From the NCBI GenBank assembly GCA_964645555.1, contig CAZYBP010000013.1:1-19164 (forward strand): a DNA stretch of 19,164 bases, written 5' to 3'. Source of the DNA: 2-02-FULL-38-15 sp964645555. GTDB lineage: Bacteria > Patescibacteriota > Microgenomatia > Daviesbacterales > UBA10151. Numbering within the stretch: position 1 is the first letter of the stretch; each line of letters opens with the position of its first letter. Positions 1 to 7,316 of the stretch are shown piece by piece. Below the pieces are notes generated by a model. That model was not told the DNA's origin and did no database searches. It saw only the letters and a list, made by a program, of their open reading frames with translations. Both the position numbers and the translations under genes were made by a program.

Positions 1-1
1 T

Positions 2-1753
2 GGTGAAATTGTTCCGGTTGAAGCTGTTGTTAGACATCATAGATGGGGGGATGAAGCCGATCATCCAAAGATTAGATTTCATTCAAGTATTGAAACTATG
101 CTTGTAACTTCAGAGCCTGAAGCAGTTATAGTTGCAACCCCAAACCCTACAGAAGAAGTCTTAAAAGAAATAGCCCAACATGTAAGTATGCCCATAACTT
201 TAATACTTCCTCAAAATGGTGTTGATGTTGTCCCAGCAGCAGAAACAATTTTAGCTGATGTTAAAGATAGAGTAAGACTGGTACGTGCCAGTTTATCTAC
301 AAATGTTTGGCGGAATGAACAGGGTAAGGTCGTTCATAGCAGAGGGAAAAGAAGAATTGCTTTGGCTTCTGTTGATAAAGATAGGAAAAGTTTAACTCAG
401 ACCGAACAATTATTTACCAAGGCTGGTTTTGATGTCAAAGTAGTAGATGATTATAAATCCATGGAATGGACTAAGCTGATGACTAATTTATTTGGTTCAA
501 CAAGTATAGTTACGGGGTTTTTCCCCAGGGAGGCTTTACGTGATAAGAAAATCTTTAGACAGGAAATGCGTGCATTAAAAGATAGACTAGAAGTATTAAA
601 ACAGGCAAATATCGAATTGGCAGATCTTTGGGGTATAGGTAAACTAAGGTGGCTTGCCAGATTACCAATTTCTGTAACTGCTTTATTCAGAGGATATATT
701 GCTGAGCAATTTGCGCAAGAAAGAAGTAACCAGCTGCCGGCAGCTGCCAGAGTTATTCAAGAAGACGCAGAGTTGGATAGAAAGTATAGAAGAGAAATAG
801 AAGCACTAGCTTATTACTTTAGACCAATAATAGATCTAGCCGCCACACATGATTTAACTAGTCCAGTTGACCAGGCCATAAGAATGGTTTTAAAAGCACA
901 TCAAAATAGGATTTTTTTTAACCTGGCTAAAATGGGTGGAGCAGCTAGAGAGGAATTATTGCTTAAAGCTATAGAGGGCGAGGTAACTGAGCCTTATACG
1001 TCTGGTAGCAGATTTCAGTCTATGATTGCTGAAGGTTTGATGAGGTGGGGAATGAGGAGATTTACTATAACTGGTGTAGAAAATTTAGCAGAAATGGGGA
1101 GATATCTTAGCAACGGCCAGAGTGTGGAAATAGCCCCAAACCATACCAGTCATCCGGATCATCCAACCGTGAAGATGGCCTTGAAGCGTGAGTTAGGTAA
1201 AATAATTCATGATGAAACTGTAGTTTTTGTAGCAGGAATGCTTTATGGACAAGATAGTGTTTCAAAAATTTTTAATAGAACTTACCCAAAGGCGTTGGTT
1301 GCTACTTCTAGAAGAGGTGCAAAAGAACAAGATAGTTTTCTTGCTAGGGCAGTTAATAAAAGAGCAGAGCCTATTATACAGCGAATATTAAACGAGCCAA
1401 GGGTATTAGTTGTTTATCCGGAAGGAACACGCAGTAAAGAACTGCGAAAGCCAATAGAAGCTGTAGCAGCTTATTTTGGACATGAAAATTTAGGTGGTGT
1501 TTTTCCGGTAGCAATTACTGGGACATGGGATTTGTTACATACCATAAGAGATAAAAAAGGAATCAGAGGTAAAATTGCTGGACTAGTCAATTTTTTAAGG
1601 CTTGCAGTACCCCTTCGTGCTACGGTAAATGTCCATTTTGGAGAACCAATCCACCCTAAATTTGGAGATAGGGCAGCAGTTGAAGACATTATGCGATCAA
1701 TTGCTGCTCGCATCCCAGAAGAAGATAGGGGTGAATATAAAGGTATTGTATAA
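2..1753 (+). CDS. Ketopantoate reductase-like / PlsC acyltransferase fusion protein (5' partial)
   Basis: The frame is open to the left edge, so the gene starts outside the window; the ATG at 98 is internal. Residues below count from that ATG. The first ~200 residues look like the ApbA/PanE (ketopantoate reductase) family: IVAT, then QNG (39-41), and WTKL with the likely catalytic Lys126 and Asn130. The dinucleotide-binding glycine motif must lie upstream. From about residue 325 a 1-acylglycerol-3-phosphate acyltransferase (PlsC) domain follows: NHTSHPD (H349, D353; the HX4D motif), YPEGTRS (Pro441-Ser446) and VFPVAITGTW. PlsC converts lysophosphatidic acid to phosphatidic acid at the membrane. 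The true substrate of the reductase half is unknown; in this fusion it may act on a lipid precursor rather than ketopantoate. The acyltransferase call is firm, the reductase call moderate. Confidence 0.82.
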   Translation, partial: GEIVPVEAVVRHHRWGDEADHPKIRFHSSIETMLVTSEPEAVIVATPNPTEEVLKEIAQHVSMPITLILPQNGVDVVPAAETILADVKDRVRLVRASLSTNVWRNEQGKVVHSRGKRRIALASVDKDRKSLTQTEQLFTKAGFDVKVVDDYKSMEWTKLMTNLFGSTSIVTGFFPREALRDKKIFRQEMRALKDRLEVLKQANIELADLWGIGKLRWLARLPISVTALFRGYIAEQFAQERSNQLPAAARVIQEDAELDRKYRREIEALAYYFRPIIDLAATHDLTSPVDQAIRMVLKAHQNRIFFNLAKMGGAAREELLLKAIEGEVTEPYTSGSRFQSMIAEGLMRWGMRRFTITGVENLAEMGRYLSNGQSVEIAPNHTSHPDHPTVKMALKRELGKIIHDETVVFVAGMLYGQDSVSKIFNRTYPKALVATSRRGAKEQDSFLARAVNKRAEPIIQRILNEPRVLVVYPEGTRSKELRKPIEAVAAYFGHENLGGVFPVAITGTWDLLHTIRDKKGIRGKIAGLVNFLRLAVPLRATVNVHFGEPIHPKFGDRAAVEDIMRSIAARIPEEDRGEYKGIV

Positions 1754-1761
1754 GTACGGTA

Positions 1762-1790
1762 TTGAATTCAGAAGAGGTTCCTAGTACAAT
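1762..1790 (+). promoter_or_regulatory. Promoter of the rpsF operon, leaderless type
   Basis: TTGAAT (1762-1767) and TACAAT (1785-1790) are separated by 17 bases, close to the sigma-70-type consensus. The predicted transcription start falls at about 1797-1799, on or next to the rpsF ATG at 1799. No Shine-Dalgarno sequence precedes that ATG, so the mRNA is probably leaderless. Confidence 0.6.
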
Positions 1791-1798
1791 TATGCCTC

Positions 1799-2080
1799 AT
1801 GAATAACTATTATTTAACTTTGGTTTTAAAGGCTGATTTAGAAGAAAAGGAAAGAAAGACTCTTTTGGATTCTATTACCAAAAAAATGGTTGGAGAAGAT
1901 GGTAAGATTGAAAAAGAAGATCTTTGGGGTAATAAAGATTTGGTTTATCCTATAAAGAGGCAGACTAAAGGATACGTTGCCCACTTTGAAATAACAGCTG
2001 ATCCTAAAAATGCCAAAACTATTGACAAATTATTAAAGTTGGAAGAAGATATACTACGTTATCTTCTAATTAGAAGATAA
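1799..2080 (+). CDS. rpsF: 30S ribosomal protein bS6
   Basis: This 93-residue protein matches bS6 along its whole length: the start MNNYYLTLVLK, the central DLVYPIKRQTKGYVAHFEI strand region, and the C-terminal LLKLEEDILRYLLIRR. bS6 binds bS18 and sits on the 30S platform. It is followed by ssb and rpsR, the usual bacterial order. The start is chosen because it begins the conserved first beta strand. No ribosome binding site is present, and the promoter places the transcript start at the ATG, so the upstream leader that binds S6:S18 in other bacteria cannot be present here. The last codons and the stop lie in a perfect palindrome. Confidence 0.95.
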   Translation: MNNYYLTLVLKADLEEKERKTLLDSITKKMVGEDGKIEKEDLWGNKDLVYPIKRQTKGYVAHFEITADPKNAKTIDKLLKLEEDILRYLLIRR

Positions 2081-2101
2081 CTTCCTAAGTTGTATTAGGA
2101 G
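2058..2101 (+). promoter_or_regulatory. Tandem RNA hairpins at the rpsF-ssb junction
   Basis: Positions 2058-2081 are a perfect 24-base palindrome (half-site GTTATCTTCTAA) across the rpsF stop codon; as RNA it gives a 10-bp stem with an AATT loop. Immediately after it, TCCTAA (2083-2088) pairs with TTAGGA (2095-2100) around a 6-base loop. The second stem covers most of AGGAG (2097-2101), the Shine-Dalgarno sequence of ssb. This could couple or restrict ssb translation; the function is inferred. Confidence 0.5.
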
Positions 2102-2107
2102 AAAAAA

Positions 2108-2650
2108 ATGGCAAGTAGATCTTGGAATAGGGTTGAACTAATAGGTAATTTAACAAGGGATCCAGAACTCCGGTATACCCCCAATGGTGCTGCAGTTTGT
2201 ACTTTTGGATTGGCCACTAACAGAACTTATGTTACAGAAGGTGAAAAAAAAGAAGAAGTAGATTTTCACCGGTTAGTATCCTGGAATAAACTAGCTGAAC
2301 TTTGTAACCAATTACTCAAAAAAGGCACTAAAGTTTTTATCTCCGGCAGGTTGCAAACCAGGTCTTGGCAAGCTGCTGATGGTCAGCAAAGGCAAACAAC
2401 AGAAATTGTGGTAGAGGATATGATTGTATTGTCCCCCAGAGCTAATGATGTTGAGATTGCTACAAGGGAAAATATCAGCCCGGATGAGTTACCTGTAAGG
2501 CAAGAAGCACCGGAAAAGCCCAAGGAGAAACCGGCAGAATTAAACATTGAAGAGAGTGAAGCTACGCCGGCAGAAGAATCTGAACCTGCTGAAACAAAAA
2601 AAACTCCTCCTCAAGAAGACATCAAAGACGATGAGGATCTTCCATTCTAG
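2108..2650 (+). CDS. ssb: Single-stranded DNA-binding protein
   Basis: The 180-residue protein begins with the canonical SSB OB-fold (WNRVELIGNLTRDPELRYTPNG, then the FHRLVSWNKLAELC and GTKVFISGRLQTRSW strands, to about residue 110). It continues with a disordered Pro/Glu-rich linker and ends in the acidic tip DDEDLPF, which in SSB recruits replication and repair partners. It binds ssDNA at forks. AGGAG at 2097-2101 lies 6 bases before the ATG, so unlike rpsF this gene has a Shine-Dalgarno site, partly hidden in a hairpin. It lies between rpsF and rpsR. Confidence 0.96.
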   Translation: MASRSWNRVELIGNLTRDPELRYTPNGAAVCTFGLATNRTYVTEGEKKEEVDFHRLVSWNKLAELCNQLLKKGTKVFISGRLQTRSWQAADGQQRQTTEIVVEDMIVLSPRANDVEIATRENISPDELPVRQEAPEKPKEKPAELNIEESEATPAEESEPAETKKTPPQEDIKDDEDLPF

Positions 2651-2677
2651 GATACTTTAATATATAATCTCCAAATT

Positions 2678-3064
2678 ATGGTTCAGAAAAAGATTACCAG
2701 AAAAATAATATCTTCAAAGTTACCTCCTAAAAAGGAGGAGGCTCCAAAACAGGTTGAAGATTTATCTACAGATGAGGAAAATTCCCCAGGTGGCCGTACA
2801 GTCCACGCCCCAAGCGTACAACAAAACGACGGAAACAAGTTTGCCTCTAACGAGGTAAGAGCTAAAAAAGTTTGTTATTTTTGTCAAAGTAAGACAAACC
2901 CCTCTTATACAGATTTGGCTAATTTAAGAAGATATCTAACAGATAGAGCTAAAATTTTACCAAGAGCCAGATCAGGGGTTTGTTCAAAACACCAAAGGGC
3001 CGTGGCTAGGAATATAAAATATGCCAGGCATTTAGCCCTCCTTCCTTTTGTTCCCAAAGTGTAA
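2678..3064 (+). CDS. rpsR: 30S ribosomal protein bS18, zinc-type, with N-terminal extension
   Basis: The conserved bS18 core occupies residues 60-128 (YTDLANLRRYLTDRAKI, ARHLALLPF). It keeps four potential zinc ligands, C66-x2-C69 and C102-x2-H105, as in the Cys-containing form of S18. The first ~60 residues are an unusual Lys/Glu/Pro-rich extension not found in standard ~75-residue bS18. bS18 pairs with bS6 on the 30S platform. A TATAAT box at 2663-2668 ends 9 bases before the ATG, so an extra internal promoter is possible. No rplI follows; its absence agrees with CPR ribosomes but proves nothing alone. Confidence 0.93.
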   Translation: MVQKKITRKIISSKLPPKKEEAPKQVEDLSTDEENSPGGRTVHAPSVQQNDGNKFASNEVRAKKVCYFCQSKTNPSYTDLANLRRYLTDRAKILPRARSGVCSKHQRAVARNIKYARHLALLPFVPKV

Positions 3065-3070
3065 TAAGAT

Positions 3071-3132
3071 AGAATTAAGAGTTATGAGTTCAGAGTTAAG
3101 AATGAAAACAATAATTCTGTACTCTGCGCTCT
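3071..3132 (+). repeat. Dispersed palindromic repeat, copy 1 (intergenic)
   Basis: This segment is built of GAGTTAAGAGTTATGAGTT-like units, then a central AGAAT...ATTCT hairpin, then ACTCTGCGCTC-type units in the opposite sense. It shares an exact 26-base block (3093-3118) with the copy before dnaB (17099-17124). It ends 6 bases before the ATG at 3139. Confidence 0.8.
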
Positions 3133-3138
3133 ATAGTT

Positions 3139-3801
3139 ATGCCCAAGCTGTCCGGTCTTTTTGATAGTTTTGATAATCTTGACCAAATAGATGCCACGGC
3201 TCTTATTTATTGGCTGAAAAATTCCCCTTCACAGACTAAACTAGAAGATTATTTAGCAAATAAAATCTTTTATCCCAAAGCTGTTTCTTTAACAGCTGAT
3301 GATGTAAAGATTGATTTGGCAATTTTGCGGGAAGCTTTAAGGATGAACGGCCCAAAACCAGGGCAAAAAGAGGGACCGCTTTTGGGCGATAATCCCTTTT
3401 TAAATTTTACTTTGAGAAAAATTATTATTCCTGAAGTTTTTTTGTATGTCATACCAGATCTTGTCAGTTTAACTTGGGCATTTGTCGATGGATTGCTGTT
3501 AAATAGGAAAAAAGAAGATTGGTTTGAAGATCTTTGGACTGTGGTGGTATCGGATGATATAGACGAAGTTGTAGGAACAATCCTTTTACCGAGATTTGAA
3601 AATATACAAGACAGTATGGAGTTTAATTTATCGGATAAAGTGTACAAAATAAAGGCAGGAAGTTTAACTATATTACCGTGTTCCAAAGATCGATGCGAAA
3701 TGTCTTACAAAGTTGCCGAAGGAAATATTTTAGGTAAAAAGGAGAGTGCCATAGAAGTTTTTGGGGGTAGACTAGGGTTGATAATAGACGGAAGGATTTA
3801 A
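3139..3801 (+). CDS. Uncharacterised protein, first of a conserved-looking pair
   Basis: I cannot name this 220-residue protein. The first ~60 residues look alpha-helical. The middle is hydrophobic (IIIPEVFLYVIPDLVSLTWAF, about residues 94-114) and could be one membrane-associated segment. From about residue 133 a beta-rich C-terminal domain follows, ending in FGGRLGLIIDGRI. That ending reminds me of the GGxLGLIIDARG-type C-terminus of Chloroflexi proteins annotated as glutamate mutase L-like; this is recollection, not a search result. The gene lies 3 bases before the next ORF and upstream of two envelope proteases, so cotranscription is likely. A TATAGT box one base before the ATG is too close to act as its -10 element. 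Confidence 0.7.
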   Translation: MPKLSGLFDSFDNLDQIDATALIYWLKNSPSQTKLEDYLANKIFYPKAVSLTADDVKIDLAILREALRMNGPKPGQKEGPLLGDNPFLNFTLRKIIIPEVFLYVIPDLVSLTWAFVDGLLLNRKKEDWFEDLWTVVVSDDIDEVVGTILLPRFENIQDSMEFNLSDKVYKIKAGSLTILPCSKDRCEMSYKVAEGNILGKKESAIEVFGGRLGLIIDGRI

Positions 3802-3804
3802 GTT

Positions 3805-4962
3805 ATGTTTGTACCTTTAAGAATCAGAGTAGAGCAAGATGTTATTGTCAGAATTCATAGGAACCTTAAGGGTAAGGGAGTTCTAAATGTTAGCAAGAAT
3901 CAAGAGGTTACCCCTTCTGATGTTTTAGGCACCGCTCAACTTTCTCCGGGTTTTAGGATTTTAAATCTGGCAAAGCTTTTACAAGTTATGCCTTCGCAAG
4001 TAGAAAAATTTTTGAAAAGGTCATTAGGACAAAGAATCTATAAAGGAGAACTGCTAGCCCAGAAAAGTGGCTGGTTGTTTGGCAGTAAGATTGTAGTGAT
4101 TTCACCAAGCGATGGTATCTTGGATTTTCTAAACCCCAAAACTGGGGAGTTAAGACTTAACTTTATACCAAAAAAAATTGATTTACCTGCCGGGGTCTAT
4201 GGGATCGTAGAAGAAGTTGATACACAAAAAGGGTCAGTAATCATTAGAACCCAATCAACTTTGATACATGGACTATTTGGTTCCGGTAAACTCAGGGATG
4301 GGAATTTACGGATAGTTAGCAAGAGAGATGAATTTATGAGTAACCCTGCTGTTTTACCAAAGTATGCAGACCAAATAATTGTGGCAGGCAGTTTAGTCTC
4401 TAAGGAAATAATTACCGATGCAATTTCAGCGGAAGTGAGTGGCATAATCTGTGGGGGAATTGGGGCTAAAGATTATAAAGGGATGGCAGGAGGAAGGTTG
4501 ATTTTTCCTAAAAAACTGGAAAATGATATCGGGATTTCTATTACAATCTGTGAGGGCTTTGGTTCTATTCCAATTGGTGAGGATATTTATCAGGTATTAT
4601 TACAACATGAGGGTAGGTTTACGGCCATTGATGGTAATGCCGGGATAATTAACTTACCTTCTTTTCAGTCAAGTAGTATAATCAAAGTAAGAGGTACCAA
4701 GTTGCCTTCCCCCTCAGGTGTGCTTACTGCTTACGGAGGAGACGAGAGTACGGGAATGGCTGAGTTAAAAATCGGAAGTAAAGTTCGGGTAGTGGGTAAT
4801 TCTTTCCTAGGAGAACAAGGTAGGATTTTGGCAGTTGATAACACAGAAACAATATTACCTTCAGGTATTAAAGCATTGATGGTAACAATAGAAACCAACC
4901 GGCGCAAAATCCAAGTTCCGCAAACTAATATAGAAGTGGTAGAATATCCAAAATCCATTTAA
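3805..4962 (+). CDS. Uncharacterised protein with barrel-sandwich-like N-terminus and KOW-like C-terminus
   Basis: The protein has 385 residues. Residues ~1-120 have the texture of a biotinyl/lipoyl-type or swapped-hybrid barrel: KGELLAQ near residue 80, then SPSDGILDF. The middle is glycine-rich beta/alpha (VAGSLVSKEIITDAI, then GIICGGIGAKD, then ITICEGFGSIPIGEDIY). From about residue 323 a KOW/SH3-like segment follows (IGSKVRVVGNSFLGEQGRIL, ending IQVPQTNIEVVEYP). I recall a Chloroflexi family with this same order of blocks lying next to or fused with MutL-like ATPases, but it has no established function known to me. No signal peptide is visible. It sits 3 bases after its partner and 3 bases before ctpA, so one transcript is likely. 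Confidence 0.75.
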   Translation: MFVPLRIRVEQDVIVRIHRNLKGKGVLNVSKNQEVTPSDVLGTAQLSPGFRILNLAKLLQVMPSQVEKFLKRSLGQRIYKGELLAQKSGWLFGSKIVVISPSDGILDFLNPKTGELRLNFIPKKIDLPAGVYGIVEEVDTQKGSVIIRTQSTLIHGLFGSGKLRDGNLRIVSKRDEFMSNPAVLPKYADQIIVAGSLVSKEIITDAISAEVSGIICGGIGAKDYKGMAGGRLIFPKKLENDIGISITICEGFGSIPIGEDIYQVLLQHEGRFTAIDGNAGIINLPSFQSSSIIKVRGTKLPSPSGVLTAYGGDESTGMAELKIGSKVRVVGNSFLGEQGRILAVDNTETILPSGIKALMVTIETNRRKIQVPQTNIEVVEYPKSI

Positions 4963-4965
4963 GAA

Positions 4966-6186
4966 ATGAAAAAAATACCAACAAAATTGGATGTTAAATT
5001 GTTGCTTGTAGCCATTCTAACTTTTCTTTTGGGCTGGCAATTGGGCCATCGGGATGTTCAGTTAAGATGGGAAAACTTTAGGCCGACGGTTTCCGTAGTA
5101 AGTCGGGATGTACCTCAAAACGTAAATATAGACTTCAAACTATTTTGGGATACTTGGGATTTACTCTCTAAACATTACATTGATAAAACTGCCCTGGATA
5201 CAAAGAAACTGTTTTATGGGGCAATTTCCGGTATGGTCGCGGCGGTAGGAGATCCTTATACAGTCTTTTTGCCTCCTGATCAGCAAAAATCCTCACAAGA
5301 AGAATTAAGCGGCAGCTTTGAGGGGGTAGGTATTCAGCTGGGTTTTAATAAAGAAAAAAGGCTAGTAGTTATCGCTCCCCTTGAGGGAACACCCGCCAAA
5401 GAGGCCGGAATTAAGCCTCAGGATATGATTGTTAAAATAGACGACAAAGATACTACTGGAATGAGTTTGCCTGAAGCTGTTAAGTTGATCAGAGGACCAA
5501 AGGGATCTAAGGTTAATTTAACCATATTTAGGGAAGGCGATTCTGATACAAAATCTTACACTTTAACCCGGGATACTATTATAGTCAAAAGTGTTGAAGT
5601 GAGTTTTACAAATACTAAAAATAACAAAAATGTAGCTGTGATTAAATTATCCAGATTTGGCGAGAAAACTAATGATGAATGGATACAGGCTATCTCCCAA
5701 ATAACGGACAAAAATCCCAGCGGAGTTATTCTGGATGTCAGAAACAATCCGGGAGGGTTTCTGGAAAGCGCTGTATTTATCGGTTCTGAATTTTTGGAAG
5801 GGGGAGATGTGGTGCTGCAGGAAAACAACCAAGGTCAAAGAGCACCATATAAAGTTAACAGATCAGGAAAATTAACTAAATTGCCCTTGCAGGTATTAAT
5901 TAATAAAGGTTCTGCTTCAGCTTCAGAGATTGTAGCAGGGGCATTACAGGATCGTAGAAGAGCGACTTTAATAGGAGAAAAGTCTTTTGGGAAGGGAACT
6001 ATACAAGAGGCACAAGATTTGGCTGAAGGAACAGGTATCCATATTACAGTAGCCAAGTGGTTGACTCCAAATGGCAGGTGGGTTAATGATACTCAAGGAC
6101 TTGAGCCTGATGTTAAAATGGAAATGGATAAAAATGATGAAACGAAGGATCCGCAACTAGAAAAAGCACTTGAATTACTAGAATGA
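4966..6186 (+). CDS. ctpA: C-terminal processing peptidase, S41 family (CtpA-like)
   Basis: This 406-residue protein has an N-terminal membrane anchor (about residues 12-28, LLLVAILTFLLGW). A PDZ domain spans ~115-195 (GSFEGVGIQLGF, LIRGPKGSKVNLTIF), and the S41 tail-specific protease domain follows. The catalytic dyad is present: Ser318 in GSASASE and Lys343 in SFGKG, with the same 25-residue spacing as Ser430/Lys455 of E. coli Tsp. It should cut C-terminal ends of proteins outside the membrane. Its TGA stop overlaps the ATG of the next protease gene (ATGA), which indicates translational coupling. The stretch VILDVRNNPGGFL is also typical of the family. Confidence 0.94.
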   Translation: MKKIPTKLDVKLLLVAILTFLLGWQLGHRDVQLRWENFRPTVSVVSRDVPQNVNIDFKLFWDTWDLLSKHYIDKTALDTKKLFYGAISGMVAAVGDPYTVFLPPDQQKSSQEELSGSFEGVGIQLGFNKEKRLVVIAPLEGTPAKEAGIKPQDMIVKIDDKDTTGMSLPEAVKLIRGPKGSKVNLTIFREGDSDTKSYTLTRDTIIVKSVEVSFTNTKNNKNVAVIKLSRFGEKTNDEWIQAISQITDKNPSGVILDVRNNPGGFLESAVFIGSEFLEGGDVVLQENNQGQRAPYKVNRSGKLTKLPLQVLINKGSASASEIVAGALQDRRRATLIGEKSFGKGTIQEAQDLAEGTGIHITVAKWLTPNGRWVNDTQGLEPDVKMEMDKNDETKDPQLEKALELLE

Positions 6187-7316
6187 TGGATTATTCTAAT
6201 TTAAAATTACCGAAACCAAATTTTACAGGGCTGCTGCTGTCAATTGCCGCAGGCGTGGTTGTGGCTGTAGCATTTTATCAGGCTCAAATTAGAGGTTTGA
6301 TACCATCTGCAAATTTAAATTTGCCAAAAGTTCAAAACCAGGAAACCAGAACAGTTTTGAAAGAAGAAAACGTCTTAATAGATGTGGCCAAAAGGACTTC
6401 TCCTTCTGTTGTTGCAATCGGAGTTTCCAGAAGAGTGGTTAACCCTTTTGATCCGTTTGCACTGCCCAGAAAAGAAGATTCAACAATAGGCACAGGGTTT
6501 GTGGTATCTGACAAAGGCATTATAGTAACAAATAAACATGTAGTTTCTGATACGGGGGTAAGTTATAGCGTAGTGACCAAAGACGGTCAAAAATATGATG
6601 TCAAAAGAATCTACAGAGACGCCATATTGGACCTAGCTTTAGTACAAGTTGATGCTTCGGGATTAAAATCTTTGGAACTTGGGGATTCCAGTAAGTTACA
6701 AGTTGGGCAAACTGCTATCGCTATTGGTAATGCTTTAGGTAGATTCACCAATACTGTTACTACCGGAGTTGTATCCGGTTTGGGCAGGAAAGTAGTAGCG
6801 GGGGATCCTTTTTCAGGTTCTGCTGAATCTTTGGATAATTTAATTCAAACTGATGCTGCAATTAACCCGGGGAATTCAGGGGGACCACTTCTTAATAGCG
6901 CCGGCCAAGTGATTGGTTTAAATGTAGCAACAACTGAAGGTGCCCAAAATATTGGTTTTGCTATACCTTCTAACGCAATTAAGCCGATTATTGATGAATT
7001 TGTGTCTAAAGGCTCAGTGTCCCGGCCATTTTTGGGAATTCAGTATAGATTTATTTCCAGAGATGTAGCCATTTTAAATGAAATTCCCCAGGGAGCTTAT
7101 GTGCAGGATTTGGTAGATAACGGACCTGCCCAAAAAGCAGGAGTGCAAGCAGGGGATATCATTACTAAGATTAACACTGAAGCTGTTGATTCAGAAAATA
7201 AAATATCAGAGGTTGTTTCTAAAAGTAATATTGGTCAAAGACTAACTATGGATATTTGGCGGGACGGTAAAACTATGAGTTTGCAAGTAACACTTGGTGA
7301 TCTGCCATCAGAATGA
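6183..7316 (+). CDS. htrA: HtrA/Deg-type serine protease (S1C) with PDZ domain
   Basis: The 377-residue protein has an N-terminal anchor (about residues 15-33), a trypsin-like domain and one PDZ domain (about 275-372). The catalytic triad is intact: His119 in TNKHVVS, Asp150 in LDLALVQ and Ser232 in GNSGGPLLN. HtrA enzymes degrade or chaperone misfolded envelope proteins. The gene overlaps ctpA by four bases, so the two proteases are made together. A second ATG at 6186 directly follows the chosen one. The gene ends convergently with prmC, overlapping it by 9 bases, with no terminator hairpin visible at the junction. Confidence 0.95.
   Translation: MMDYSNLKLPKPNFTGLLLSIAAGVVVAVAFYQAQIRGLIPSANLNLPKVQNQETRTVLKEENVLIDVAKRTSPSVVAIGVSRRVVNPFDPFALPRKEDSTIGTGFVVSDKGIIVTNKHVVSDTGVSYSVVTKDGQKYDVKRIYRDAILDLALVQVDASGLKSLELGDSSKLQVGQTAIAIGNALGRFTNTVTTGVVSGLGRKVVAGDPFSGSAESLDNLIQTDAAINPGNSGGPLLNSAGQVIGLNVATTEGAQNIGFAIPSNAIKPIIDEFVSKGSVSRPFLGIQYRFISRDVAILNEIPQGAYVQDLVDNGPAQKAGVQAGDIITKINTEAVDSENKISEVVSKSNIGQRLTMDIWRDGKTMSLQVTLGDLPSE

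Noticed and set aside
3071..3132. CRISPR-like repeat array
   Set aside because: The units are adjoining variants in inverted arrangement, without regular spacers or cas genes.
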